Below, piece by piece: positions 17,671 to 27,130 of a stretch of 64,000 bases of DNA. Within the stretch, counting starts at the first letter, position 1; each line of letters begins with the position of its first letter. Source of the stretch: Paracoccaceae bacterium (lineage in GTDB: Bacteria; Pseudomonadota; Alphaproteobacteria; Rhodobacterales; Rhodobacteraceae); contig JAUYQR010000011.1 in NCBI GenBank assembly GCA_030697175.1, positions 620,001 through 684,000 on the forward strand, read 5' to 3'. The position numbers and the translations under genes are program-made. The notes below the pieces were generated by a model. It was given only the letters and a program-made list of their open reading frames with translations, did not search any database and was not told the DNA's origin.

Positions 17671-18657
17671 GTGAGCAAGCTTGTCACCATCTTCGGCGGA
17701 TCGGGCTTTGTCGGCCGCTATATCGCACGGCGCATGGCGAAAGAGGGCTGGCGGGTCCGGGTGGCCGTGCGTCATCCGAACGACGCGCTGTTCGTCAAAC
17801 CCTACGGAACCGTCGGGCAGGTGGAGCCCTTGTTTTGCAACATCCGCGACGATGCGTCGGTCCGCAGGGTGCTGCATGGCGCGGATGCGGTGGTGAACTG
17901 CGTCGGCACCTTTGACCGTGGCGGCAAGAACAACTTCTCGGCGGTGCAGGCCGAAGGTGCTGCCCGCATCGCGCGGCTTGCGGCAGAAGAGGGCGTGGGC
18001 CGGCTGGTCCACATCTCGGCGATCGGGGCTGACGCGCAAGGGCCGAGCCTTTATTCGCAAAGCAAGGCCGAGGGCGAAAGCGCCGTTCTGGCCGCGTTTC
18101 CGGGCGCGGTGATCCTGCGTCCGTCGGTGATCTTCGGAACCGAAGACCAGTTCTTCAACCGCTTCGCCGCCATGTCGCGGCTTGGGCCGCTGCTGCCGAT
18201 TGCGGGCGGCGAGACGCGGTTCCAGCCGGTTTACGTCGACGATGTCGCGCAGGCGGCGGTGAAGGGCGTGCTGGGGCAGGCGAGCCCCGGGATTTACGAA
18301 CTTGGCGGTCCGGATGTGGACAGTTTTGCCGGGCTGATGCGGCGCATGCTGGCGGTGATCCATCGGCGGCGGCTGGTGGTCAGCATGCCGTTCTGGGTAA
18401 TGCGGATCGTTGCCTTTGTCTTTGACATGATGAACGCGGTGACGCTGGGGCTGATCCCCAACAAGATCATCACGCGCGACCAGCTTTCCAGCCTGACCGT
18501 CGACAACGTGGTGCCTGCGGGCGCAAGGGGCTTTGCGGATCTGGGCATCGAGCCTACGGCAATGGCGGCGGTGCTGCCCGAGTATCTGTGGCGTTATCGC
18601 CCGTCCGGCCAGTATGCCGCGATCAAGGATTCGGCCAAGAACCTGAAGAAGGCTTGA
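17671..18657 (+). CDS. Complex I NDUFA9-like NAD(P)-binding protein
   Basis: The 328-aa product is an atypical short-chain dehydrogenase. The dinucleotide motif TIFGGSGFVGRYIARRMAKEGW is at the N-terminus; SAIGADAQGPSLYSQSKAEGE contains the YxxxK-like region, and RPSVIFGTEDQFFNRF follows. Such proteins resemble the NDUFA9 accessory subunit of complex I, but catalysis and complex membership in bacteria are uncertain. I chose GTG 17671 with AAGGGG upstream. uppP and gltDB follow, an order common in Rhodobacteraceae. Confidence 0.82.
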   Translation: MSKLVTIFGGSGFVGRYIARRMAKEGWRVRVAVRHPNDALFVKPYGTVGQVEPLFCNIRDDASVRRVLHGADAVVNCVGTFDRGGKNNFSAVQAEGAARIARLAAEEGVGRLVHISAIGADAQGPSLYSQSKAEGESAVLAAFPGAVILRPSVIFGTEDQFFNRFAAMSRLGPLLPIAGGETRFQPVYVDDVAQAAVKGVLGQASPGIYELGGPDVDSFAGLMRRMLAVIHRRRLVVSMPFWVMRIVAFVFDMMNAVTLGLIPNKIITRDQLSSLTVDNVVPAGARGFADLGIEPTAMAAVLPEYLWRYRPSGQYAAIKDSAKNLKKA

Positions 18658-18725
18658 GGGTCGAACCCTGACGGGTGCCCGAAATCACGAGGCGCGGCGC
18701 AACTGGGCCGGTCGGCAGGTAGGTC

Positions 18726-19529
18726 ATGGAACAGTCGACACTGATCGCGGCGGCGCTGGGCATCCTTGAGGGGCTGACCGAGTTTCTGCCGGTATCTTCG
18801 ACCGGGCATCTGTTGCTGGCGGGGCATTTCCTGGGCTTTCATTCCAGCGGCAAGACCTTTGAGGTCGTGATCCAGCTTGGCGCGATTCTGGCGCTGGCAT
18901 CGGTTTACGCCGCGTTGCTGGCCGGGCTTGTGCTGCGGGCTTGGCATGATCCGGCGGCGCGGCGGGCCATCGTTTCGCTGCTGGTCGCGTTCCTGCCGGC
19001 GGTGGTGATCGGTCTGCTGGCGCATGATTTCATCAAGAACGTGTTGTTCGAGACGCCGATGCTGATCGCCGTGATGCTGGTGCTGGGCGGGTTCGTTCTG
19101 CTGGTGATCGACCGCATCGCGCCGCCTGCCGTGCATCATGATGCGCTGGACTTGCCGGTGCGGACCTCGCTGACCATCGGGCTGTTCCAGTGCCTTGCCA
19201 TGGTCCCCGGCGTGAGCCGGTCTGGCGCGACGATCGTGGGGGCCTTGCTGTTCGGGGTGGAAAAGCGGGCGGCAGCAGAGTTTTCGTTTCTTTTGTCGCT
19301 TCCGACGGTGGGCGCTGCGGTGGCCTATGACCTGTTCGTCAACCGCGCCGCGCTGGATTTCGGCGCGGTGTGGCAGATTGCGGTGGGCTTTGCCGCCGCC
19401 TTTTTCACGGCGATACTGGTGGTGCGCTGGGCGCTTGGGTTCATCGGGCGCAATGGCTATGCGCTGTTCGGCTGGTGGCGAATCATCATCGGAACCGCTG
19501 CCGCGACGCTGCTTTGGCTGGGGTATTGA
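18726..19529 (+). CDS. uppP: Undecaprenyl-diphosphatase
   Basis: UppP (BacA) recycles undecaprenyl diphosphate, the lipid carrier for peptidoglycan and surface glycans. It is a 267-aa polytopic membrane protein with the active-site motifs EGLTEFLPVSSTGHLLL (residues 14-30) and PGVSRSGATI. The ribosome site AGGTAGG precedes the ATG. The carrier is also needed by mtgA substrates and possibly by the capsule locus in this window. Confidence 0.95.
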   Translation: MEQSTLIAAALGILEGLTEFLPVSSTGHLLLAGHFLGFHSSGKTFEVVIQLGAILALASVYAALLAGLVLRAWHDPAARRAIVSLLVAFLPAVVIGLLAHDFIKNVLFETPMLIAVMLVLGGFVLLVIDRIAPPAVHHDALDLPVRTSLTIGLFQCLAMVPGVSRSGATIVGALLFGVEKRAAAEFSFLLSLPTVGAAVAYDLFVNRAALDFGAVWQIAVGFAAAFFTAILVVRWALGFIGRNGYALFGWWRIIIGTAAATLLWLGY

Positions 19530-19534
19530 TCTGG

Positions 19535-19617
19535 TAGGTCAGCCAGGTTGACCTAATATGGGCCGCATGAGCCGATCCTTTGGGCGGCGATCAAGAAAAT
19601 CTGTAATTTAGGTCAGC
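19535..19617 (+). promoter_or_regulatory. Candidate operator upstream of gltD
   Basis: A perfect inverted repeat TAGGTCA-N7-TGACCTA lies at 19535-19555, and an extra half-site TAGGTCAGC at 19609-19617. TTGACC inside the palindrome could be a -35 element. The sites are 70-155 bp before the gltD start, in the only sizeable gap upstream of the gltDB genes. They may bind a dimeric nitrogen or amino-acid regulator; none can be named from sequence. Confidence 0.5.
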
Positions 19618-19689
19618 ATTGCTGCCTTTTCATTCTGACGGTTCGGTTGTAGCAAGGCGCTCCCGACGCAGGTGATGGGAGACGCGGTC

Positions 19690-21126
19690 TTGGCCACGCA
19701 AAAGATGCTGAAGTTCGTGACGGTGCCGAAGGCGATGCCCGAAAAGCGCCCGGCCACCATGCGGTCGCAGGATTTCGACGAGATTTACCGCGAGTACGCC
19801 GCCGACAAGGCCGCCGAGCAGGCCGGGCGGTGCAGCCAATGTGGCGTGCCATATTGCCAGTCGCATTGCCCGCTGCACAACAATATCCCCGATTGGCTGA
19901 AGCTGACCGCCGAGGGCCGTTTGCAGGAAGCCTATGAGCTGAGCCAGGCCACCAACACCTTCCCGGAAATCTGCGGCCGCATCTGCCCGCAGGACCGCCT
20001 GTGCGAAGGCAACTGCGTGATCGAACAGTCGGGGCATGGCACGGTGACCATCGGTTCCGTCGAGAAATACCTGACCGACAAGGCGTGGGAAATGGGCTGG
20101 GTCGTGCCGATCCGCCCCCATGCCGAACGCAGCGAAAGCGTGGCGATCATCGGCGCGGGGCCGGGGGGCCTTGCGGCGGCCGACGTGCTGCGCCGGGCGG
20201 GCGTGCAGGTCACGGTCTATGACCGCTATGACCGCGCGGGCGGGCTGATGACCTACGGGATTCCGGGGTTCAAGCTGGAAAAGCCGGTCGTGATGCAGCG
20301 GATCGAACAACTGGAATTGGGCGGCGTGCAGTTCGTGCTGAACTGCACCGTGGGCGAGGACATCACCTTTGACGCGATCCGCGGCCGCCATGATGCGGTG
20401 CTGATCGCCACCGGCGTCTACAAATCGCGCGATATCGAAGCGCCGGGCGTGGGTGCGCAGGGCGTCGTGAAGGCGCTGGATTACCTGACCGCGTCGAACC
20501 GCAAGAGCTTTGGCGACGAGGTTCCCGCCTTTGACAATGGGATGCTCGACGCCAGCGGCAAGCGCGTGGTGGTGATCGGCGGCGGCGACACTTCGATGGA
20601 CTGCGTGCGCACCGCGATCCGGCAGGGGGCGCTGTCGGTGAAGTGTCTGTATCGCCGCGACCGGGCCAACATGCCGGGCAGCCAGCGCGAGGTGCAGAAC
20701 GCCGAGGAAGAGGGCGTGGAGTTCGTCTGGCTTTCGGCGCCGAAGGGCTTTACCGGCGGGCCGGACGTGGAAGGCGTGATGGTGCAGAAGATGCGCCTTG
20801 GCGCGCCGGACGCCACGGGCCGTCAAAGCCCCGAGATCATCGAGGGTGCCGACTATGTGGAGCCTGCCGATCTGGTGGTGCAAGCCCTTGGTTTTGAACC
20901 CGAAGATTTGCCAGGCCTGTGGGACGTGCCAGAGCTGAAGGTCACCCGCTGGGGCACCATCAAGGCCGACTTCCGCACCCATGAGACCAACCTGCCCGGC
21001 GTCTATGCGGCGGGCGACATCGTGCGCGGCGCGAGCCTTGTGGTCTGGGCGATCCGCGATGGGCGCGAGGCGGCGGATGCGATCATCGCCTACCTGAAAC
21101 AGGCCGAAGCGGTGGCCGCAGAGTGA
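19690..21126 (+). CDS. gltD: Glutamate synthase (NADPH) small subunit
   Basis: GltD passes electrons from NADPH via FAD and 4Fe-4S clusters to GltB for glutamate formation. Cysteine motifs CSQCGVPYCQSHCP and CGRICPQDRLCEGNC lie in the N-terminal 110 residues. The FAD site is GAGPGGLAAADVLRRAG and the NADPH site is VVIGGGDTSMDC. I chose TTG 19690 (478 aa), with GGGAGA 7 nt upstream and the normal N-terminus MATQKMLKFV. ATG 19675 or GTG 19672 would add 5-6 residues but lack good ribosome-site spacing. Confidence 0.93.
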   Translation: MATQKMLKFVTVPKAMPEKRPATMRSQDFDEIYREYAADKAAEQAGRCSQCGVPYCQSHCPLHNNIPDWLKLTAEGRLQEAYELSQATNTFPEICGRICPQDRLCEGNCVIEQSGHGTVTIGSVEKYLTDKAWEMGWVVPIRPHAERSESVAIIGAGPGGLAAADVLRRAGVQVTVYDRYDRAGGLMTYGIPGFKLEKPVVMQRIEQLELGGVQFVLNCTVGEDITFDAIRGRHDAVLIATGVYKSRDIEAPGVGAQGVVKALDYLTASNRKSFGDEVPAFDNGMLDASGKRVVVIGGGDTSMDCVRTAIRQGALSVKCLYRRDRANMPGSQREVQNAEEEGVEFVWLSAPKGFTGGPDVEGVMVQKMRLGAPDATGRQSPEIIEGADYVEPADLVVQALGFEPEDLPGLWDVPELKVTRWGTIKADFRTHETNLPGVYAAGDIVRGASLVVWAIRDGREAADAIIAYLKQAEAVAAE

Positions 21127-21227
21127 GGCTGCAAAACGTCTGGCAAGTGTATGGCACACGTATGGCAGCCTTGCCGGGCAATGCGGGACGAAACGTCAGA
21201 CTATGTGACCCATCATGGGATACGGCG

Positions 21228-21938
21228 ATGCGGAAGGTTCTGATCCTTGCTTGTCTGATGGTTCCGGCGGCCCCGGCCCTTGCCGGGGCATGGACCGCGC
21301 CGGAAGGCTGCGAGGTGTTCATGACCGTGCAGTCCAAAGCCTGCCGGGTATCGCAGTATTACCGCTGCCTCGCGGACCCGCATGGCGACCAGTGGCGGGC
21401 CGACTTTGATCAGGAAGGCCCCTATTTCCTGTCGCACATCGACGGCGAGGGGCAGTGGATCGAAAGTTTCGTCCTGAACCCGACCAGCCGCCAGACGCTT
21501 GAGCCCATGCCGACCGACCCGGCCTCGTTCAGCGAGCTTTTGTCCAGCGGCAAGGACAGTTTCGCCTTTGGCCTGACGAACGAGGACGGCACGTCGTCCG
21601 GGGTGTCCGGGTTCGACCGGCTGACGGGCAAGACCGTCGTGATCGACGGCATTTCCCTGAGCCAGACCGAGTTCGAGTATACCGAGTCCGACCCGATGGG
21701 GACCATCCTGCGCCGGTCGCGCGGCAACGAATACATCCACCCCGAATGGCGGCTGTTCTTTGCCGGACCCTCCGAATGGGACCCCGGCGACGGCACCTGG
21801 CTGCCGATGGACGGAAGCCCGGTGGAGTTCATCTTTCCCGGCGAGCCCGGCTTTCTGAAGACCCAACCGATCTATGACTGCGACGCGATCATGTCGCGCG
21901 CCCCCGCACCGAAGGAGAACAGCCATGACAACCTTTGA
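21228..21938 (+). CDS. Uncharacterised exported protein between gltD and gltB
   Basis: The 236-aa product has a clear signal peptide (MRKVLILACLMVPAAPALAG, cleavage after ALA). The mature part is acidic, with four cysteines in the first 30 residues and the last 20 (GCEVF, KACRV, YRCLA, YDCDA) that could form periplasmic disulfides. I recognise no domain. I chose ATG 21228, because upstream codons would bury the signal peptide. The end overlaps gltB by 14 bp, so it is co-transcribed with the glutamate synthase genes, but no functional link is evident. Confidence 0.75.
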   Translation: MRKVLILACLMVPAAPALAGAWTAPEGCEVFMTVQSKACRVSQYYRCLADPHGDQWRADFDQEGPYFLSHIDGEGQWIESFVLNPTSRQTLEPMPTDPASFSELLSSGKDSFAFGLTNEDGTSSGVSGFDRLTGKTVVIDGISLSQTEFEYTESDPMGTILRRSRGNEYIHPEWRLFFAGPSEWDPGDGTWLPMDGSPVEFIFPGEPGFLKTQPIYDCDAIMSRAPAPKENSHDNL

Positions 21939-24900
21939 CGCAGCCTGGGTGGCAGCCGAAGAAGCCAAGCGCGAATGGCTGGATGCGAACGGGCTTTACA
22001 AGGCTGACGACGAACATTCGTCCTGCGGTGTTGGCCTTGTCGTGTCGATTTCCGGCAAGCCGAGCCGCAAGGTGGTGGAAAACGGGATCAACGCGCTGAA
22101 GGCGGTGTGGCACCGGGGCGCGGTCGATGCCGATGGCAAGACCGGCGATGGCGCGGGCATCCATGTGCAGATTCCGGTGCGGTTCTTTTACGATCAGGTG
22201 CGGCGCACCGGGCACGAGCCGGATCAGGCCAAGCTGATCGCCGTGGGGCAGGTGTTCCTGCCGCGGACGGACTTTGGCGCTCAGGAACGCTGCCGGACCA
22301 TCGTGGAATCCGAAGTGCTGCGGATGGGGCATTACATCTACGGCTGGCGGCATGTGCCGGTGAACACCGAAGTGCTGGGTGACAAGGCCAACGCGACGCG
22401 GCCCGAGATCGAGCAGATCCTGATCCGCTGCGACAAGGACATCGACGCCGAAGCGTTCGAGCGGGAACTTTACATCATCCGCCGCCGGATCGAGAAGGCG
22501 GCGTTGGCGGCGCATATCCAGGGCATGTATCTGTGCAGCCTGTCGTGCCGCAGCATCATCTACAAGGGCATGATGCTGGCCGAACAGGTCGCGGTGTTCT
22601 ACCCCGACTTGATGGACGAGCGGTTCGAGAGCGCGTTCGCGATCTATCACCAGCGGTACAGCACCAACACCTTCCCGCAGTGGTGGCTGGCGCAGCCGTT
22701 CCGGATGCTGGCCCATAACGGCGAGATCAACACGCTGAAGGGCAACGTCAACTGGATGCGGAGCCACGAGATCCGCATGGCGTCGAACAACTTTGGCGAT
22801 GCGGCCGAGGATATCAAGCCGATCATCCCGGCGGGGACGAGCGACTCGGGTGCCCTGGACGCGGTGTTCGAGGTGCTGGTGCGCTCGGGCCGGTCGGCGC
22901 CCTTGGCCAAGACGATGCTGGTGCCGGAAGCGTGGTCGAAGGCCACGACCGACATGCCGAAGGCCTGGGCTGACATGTATTCCTACTGCAACTCGGTGAT
23001 CGAGCCGTGGGATGGCCCTGCGGCCTTGGCGATGACCGACGGGCGCTGGGTCTGCGGCGGGCTGGACCGCAACGGTCTGCGGCCGATGCGTTATGTGGTG
23101 ACGGGCGACGGGATGCTGATTGCGGGCTCGGAAGCCGGGATGGTGCCGGTGGACGAAGCGACGATCCGCGAAAAGGGCGCGCTGGGGCCGGGGCAGATGA
23201 TCGCGGTCGATATGGCAGAGGGGCGGCTTTACCACGATGTGGAGATGAAGAACCGCCTCGCCTCGGCGCAGCCTTACGGCGACTGGGTTGGCAAGATCGT
23301 CGATCTGAACGCGCTGTTGAAGGACGTGCCGGAGGTGGCGACCTTCACCGGGTCGGAACTGCGCAAGCGGCAGATCGCGGCGGGGTTCACGATCGAGGAG
23401 CTGGAGCAGGTTCTGGCCCCGATGGCCGAGGACGGCAAGGAAATGGTCGCCTCGATGGGCGATGACACGCCGGCCGCGGTGCTGTCGTCGATCTACCGGC
23501 CGTTGAGCCATTTCTTCCGGCAGAACTTCAGCCAGGTGACGAACCCGCCGATCGACAGCCTGCGTGAAGGGCGGGTGATGAGCCTGAAGACGCGCTTTGG
23601 CAACCTGCGCAACGTGCTGGATGAAAACAACAGCCAGTCCGAGATCCTGGTGCTGGAAAGCCCGTTCCTTGGCAACGCGGAGTTCGACGTGCTGGTGAAG
23701 CGGTTCGGCGATCAGGTGGCGTTCATCGACTGCACCTTCCCGGTGTCGCCGGGGCTGGACGATCTGCGCGTGGGGCTGGAGCGTATCCGGGCGGAAGCCG
23801 AGGATGCGGTGCGGTCGGGCGCCGGGCAGTTGGTGCTGACCGACGAGCATCAAGGCACGGATCGGGTTCCGATGCCGATGATCCTTGCGACGAGCGCGGT
23901 GCATTCGTGGCTGACGCGCAAGGGGCTGCGCACCTTTTGCAGCATCAACGTGCGGTCGGCGGAATGCATTGATCCGCATTACTTTGCCGTGCTGATCGGG
24001 TCGGGGGCGACCACGGTGAACGCCTACCTGGCGCAGGATTCGATTGCCGACCGGATCAACCGTGGCCTGATCGAAGGCAGCCTGACCGATGCGATGCGGC
24101 GGTATCGCGATGCCATCGACGCGGGGTTGCTGAAGATCATGTCGAAGATGGGCATTTCGGTGATCTCCTCCTATCGCGGCGGGTTGAATTTTGAAGCGGT
24201 GGGTCTGAGCCGTGCGATGGTGGCGGAGTATTTCCCCGGCATGCACAGCCGGATTTCGGGCATCGGCCTGACCGGGATCGAGCAGAAGCTGGAAGAGGTC
24301 CACGCGCGCGGCTGGCTGGGTGGCAGCGACGTTCTGCCGATCGGCGGGTTCTACAAGGCGCGGCGGTCGGGCGAAAAGCACGCCTGGGAAGCGCAGACGA
24401 TGCACATGCTGCAATCGGCCTGCGACCGGGCCAGCTATGACCTGTGGAAGCAGTATTCCGCCGCGATGCGGGCCAATCCGCCGATCCATCTGCGCGACTT
24501 GCTGGACATCAAGACCCTGGGCAAGCCGGTGCCGATCGAGGAGGTCGAAAGCATCACCTCGATCCGCAAGCGGTTCGTGACGCCGGGTATGTCCTTGGGG
24601 GCGCTGTCGCCCGAGGCGCACAAGACGCTGAACGTGGCGATGAACCGGATCGGGGCCAAGTCCGACAGCGGCGAGGGTGGCGAAGACCCGGCGCATTTCA
24701 CGCCGGAACCGAACGGCGACAACCCCAGCGCCAAGATCAAGCAGGTGGCGTCGGGGCGGTTCGGCGTGACGGCGGAATACCTGAACGCCTGCGAGGAGCT
24801 TGAGATCAAGGTCGCGCAGGGCGCCAAGCCCGGTGAGGGCGGGCAGCTTCCGGGGATGAAGGTCACGGCGCTGATCGCGCGGCTGCGGCACAGCACTCCG

Positions 24901-26463
24901 GGGGTGACGCTGATCAGCCCCCCGCCGCACCACGACATCTATTCCATCGAGGATCTGGCGCAACTGATCTACGACCTGAAGCAGATCAACCCGCGCGCCA
25001 AGGTGACGGTCAAGCTGGTGTCCTCCAGCGGTGTGGGCACCATCGCGGCGGGGGTGGCGAAGGCCAAGGCCGACGTGATCCTGATCTCGGGCCACAACGG
25101 CGGCACCGGGGCCAGCCCGGCGACCAGCATCAAATATGCCGGCCTGCCGTGGGAAATGGGCCTGACCGAGGCGCATCAGGTGTTGTCGATGAACAACCTG
25201 CGCGAACGGGTGACGCTGCGCACCGATGGCGGGCTGCGGACGGGCCGCGATATCGTGATGGCGGCGATGCTCGGGGCCGAGGAATACGGCATCGGCACCG
25301 CGGCCCTGATCGCGATGGGCTGCATCATGGTGCGCCAGTGCCAAAGCAACACCTGCCCGGTCGGCGTCTGCACGCAGAACGAGGCGCTCAGGGCAAAGTT
25401 CACCGGAAGCGCCGACAAGGTGGTGAACCTGATCACCTTCTACGCGCAGGAGGTGCGGGAAATCCTCGCCTCCATCGGGGCGCGGTCGATGGACGAGATC
25501 ATCGGGCGGGCCGATCTGTTGACGCAGGTTTCCCGGGGTGCGGCGCATCTGGATGACCTTGACCTGAACCCGCTGCTGATCACCGTCGATGGCGCGCGAG
25601 CGATCACCTACGACCGGTCGAAGCCGCGCAACGCCGTGCCGGACACGCTGGACGCCGAGATCATCCGCGACGGCGCGCGCTTCTTCGAGGATGGCGAGAA
25701 GATGCAGTTGTCCTACGCGGTCAGGAACACGCTGCGCACCATCGGCACGCGGGCCAGCAGTCACATCGTCAGGAAGTTCGGGATGCGCAACGCGCTGCAA
25801 CCCGACCATCTGACGGTGAAGCTGAACGGCTCCTGCGGGCAGTCGCTGGGGGCCTTCGCGGTGCGGGGCCTCAAGCTGGAAGTGCAGGGCGACGCCAACG
25901 ACTATGTCGGCAAGGGCCTGTCGGGCGGCACGATCACGGTCAGGCCGCTGATGTCGTCGCCCCTGAAGGCCGAGGACAACACGATCATCGGCAACACCGT
26001 GCTTTACGGCGCGACCGACGGCTTTCTGTTTGCCAGCGGCCGGGCGGGTGAGCGGTTCGGCGTCCGCAACTCGGGCGCGCATGTGGTGGTCGAGGGCTGC
26101 GGGTCGAACGGCTGCGAATACATGACCGGCGGCGTCGCGGTGGTGCTGGGGCGGATCGGGGCCAACTTTGGCGCCGGGATGACCGGGGGCATGGCCTATG
26201 TCTACGACCCTAAGGGCGTGGCCGAGGATTTCATGAACCTCGAAAGCATTGTCACCTGCGCGGTCGAACATCCGCATTGGGAGTTGCAGCTGAAGGGCCT
26301 GATCCAGCGGCATCTGGATGAGACCGCCTCGAAACTGGCCGAACGCATCCTGTCGAACTGGGACAGCGAGCGGCGCAATTTCCTGCAGATCTGCCCGAAG
26401 GAAATGCTGGCGCATCTGGCCTACCCGTTGAGCGACGAGGTTGCGAAAGTTCCGGCGGAGTAG
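21925..26463 (+). CDS. gltB: Glutamate synthase (NADPH) large subunit
   Basis: GltB transfers the amide of glutamine to 2-oxoglutarate. The 1512-aa length matches the family. The N-terminal amidotransferase Cys is residue 34 (HSSCGVGLVV), so a 33-residue propeptide would be removed. The central and FMN-binding synthase domains follow. The 3Fe-4S cysteines lie at about 1133, 1139, 1144 and 1149 (CIMVRQCQSNTCPVGVC), then the C-terminal glycine-rich beta-helix (GGxxxVxLG). GAAGGAG stands 6 nt before the ATG. It overlaps the preceding exported-protein gene by 14 bp. Confidence 0.97.
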   Translation: MTTFDAAWVAAEEAKREWLDANGLYKADDEHSSCGVGLVVSISGKPSRKVVENGINALKAVWHRGAVDADGKTGDGAGIHVQIPVRFFYDQVRRTGHEPDQAKLIAVGQVFLPRTDFGAQERCRTIVESEVLRMGHYIYGWRHVPVNTEVLGDKANATRPEIEQILIRCDKDIDAEAFERELYIIRRRIEKAALAAHIQGMYLCSLSCRSIIYKGMMLAEQVAVFYPDLMDERFESAFAIYHQRYSTNTFPQWWLAQPFRMLAHNGEINTLKGNVNWMRSHEIRMASNNFGDAAEDIKPIIPAGTSDSGALDAVFEVLVRSGRSAPLAKTMLVPEAWSKATTDMPKAWADMYSYCNSVIEPWDGPAALAMTDGRWVCGGLDRNGLRPMRYVVTGDGMLIAGSEAGMVPVDEATIREKGALGPGQMIAVDMAEGRLYHDVEMKNRLASAQPYGDWVGKIVDLNALLKDVPEVATFTGSELRKRQIAAGFTIEELEQVLAPMAEDGKEMVASMGDDTPAAVLSSIYRPLSHFFRQNFSQVTNPPIDSLREGRVMSLKTRFGNLRNVLDENNSQSEILVLESPFLGNAEFDVLVKRFGDQVAFIDCTFPVSPGLDDLRVGLERIRAEAEDAVRSGAGQLVLTDEHQGTDRVPMPMILATSAVHSWLTRKGLRTFCSINVRSAECIDPHYFAVLIGSGATTVNAYLAQDSIADRINRGLIEGSLTDAMRRYRDAIDAGLLKIMSKMGISVISSYRGGLNFEAVGLSRAMVAEYFPGMHSRISGIGLTGIEQKLEEVHARGWLGGSDVLPIGGFYKARRSGEKHAWEAQTMHMLQSACDRASYDLWKQYSAAMRANPPIHLRDLLDIKTLGKPVPIEEVESITSIRKRFVTPGMSLGALSPEAHKTLNVAMNRIGAKSDSGEGGEDPAHFTPEPNGDNPSAKIKQVASGRFGVTAEYLNACEELEIKVAQGAKPGEGGQLPGMKVTALIARLRHSTPGVTLISPPPHHDIYSIEDLAQLIYDLKQINPRAKVTVKLVSSSGVGTIAAGVAKAKADVILISGHNGGTGASPATSIKYAGLPWEMGLTEAHQVLSMNNLRERVTLRTDGGLRTGRDIVMAAMLGAEEYGIGTAALIAMGCIMVRQCQSNTCPVGVCTQNEALRAKFTGSADKVVNLITFYAQEVREILASIGARSMDEIIGRADLLTQVSRGAAHLDDLDLNPLLITVDGARAITYDRSKPRNAVPDTLDAEIIRDGARFFEDGEKMQLSYAVRNTLRTIGTRASSHIVRKFGMRNALQPDHLTVKLNGSCGQSLGAFAVRGLKLEVQGDANDYVGKGLSGGTITVRPLMSSPLKAEDNTIIGNTVLYGATDGFLFASGRAGERFGVRNSGAHVVVEGCGSNGCEYMTGGVAVVLGRIGANFGAGMTGGMAYVYDPKGVAEDFMNLESIVTCAVEHPHWELQLKGLIQRHLDETASKLAERILSNWDSERRNFLQICPKEMLAHLAYPLSDEVAKVPAE

Positions 26464-26499
26464 GGAAGTTTCCGTCCCCAAACCGCTTTGGATATGCTA

Positions 26500-26532
26500 C
26501 ACAGGGCCGTCGCATCCTGCGGCGGCCCTGTG
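26500..26532 (+). terminator. Stable hairpin between gltB and the DUF1269 gene
   Basis: A 15-bp stem (CACAGGGCCGTCGCA / TGCGGCGGCCCTGTG, one G-U pair) with a 3-nt loop lies 37 bp after gltB and just before the ribosome site (GGAG) of the next gene. It lacks a T-run, so it may be a weak terminator, an RNA 3'-end stabiliser for gltB, or a 5'-leader structure for the DUF1269 gene. Confidence 0.55.
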
Positions 26533-26550
26533 CATTTCATGGAGTGAGCC

Positions 26551-27087
26551 ATGTCCGACCTGATCATCGTAGCCTTCCCCGATGAGGCGACGGCCTTTGC
26601 CGCCGGCAAGGCACTGGTGGCGTTGCAAAAGGAACACCTGATCGAGATGGAGGATGTCGTCGTCGTCACCCGCGACGACACGGGCAAGGTCAGCCTGCAC
26701 CAGTCGGTCAACCTGACCACGGGCGGGGCCATCGGTGGCGGCATCTGGGGCACGCTGATCGGGCTGTTGTTCCTGAACCCGATTGTTGGCGCGGCGGTGG
26801 GGGCCGGGGCCGGCGCGCTGGCGGGAAAGTTCAGCGATATCGGCATCGACGACCAGTTCCTGCGCGACATTGGCCAGAGCCTGGACAAGGGCGGCGCGGC
26901 GGTCGGACTGTTGATCCGCAAGCTGACGACCGAAAAGGTGCTGGAACGGCTGGAGCCCTACCGCGAGAAGGGCCGGGTGCTGCACACCTCGCTGAGCAAC
27001 GAGGCGGAGGCGCGGTTGAAGGAGTTCCTGGAAAAAGTGCCGCCCCTGCACATGCCGCACGACCAGCTTGGCGGTGGGCGCAAATAG
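26551..27087 (+). CDS. DUF1269 family membrane protein
   Basis: The 178-aa product starts MSDLIIVAFPDEATAFAAGKAL, has a glycine/alanine-rich hydrophobic stretch near residues 53-95 (GGAIGGGIWGTLIGLLFLNP, VGAAVGAGAGALAG), and a charged C-terminal half ending in a coil-like EAEARLKEFLEKV. This matches DUF1269. The glycine-rich segment resembles membrane-inserting glycine-zippers. Function is unknown. GGAG precedes the ATG. Confidence 0.8.
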   Translation: MSDLIIVAFPDEATAFAAGKALVALQKEHLIEMEDVVVVTRDDTGKVSLHQSVNLTTGGAIGGGIWGTLIGLLFLNPIVGAAVGAGAGALAGKFSDIGIDDQFLRDIGQSLDKGGAAVGLLIRKLTTEKVLERLEPYREKGRVLHTSLSNEAEARLKEFLEKVPPLHMPHDQLGGGRK

Positions 27088-27130
27088 GCTCACTTGACGT
27101 CGCCTTGCGGCGCGCGTCTATGTTCCGCCC

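Noticed and set aside
21889-26481. A very long open frame on the minus strand opposite gltB
   Set aside because: It mirrors gltB, whose Fe-S and amidotransferase motifs are unmistakable; long antisense frames are expected at this GC content, and its residues show no domain.
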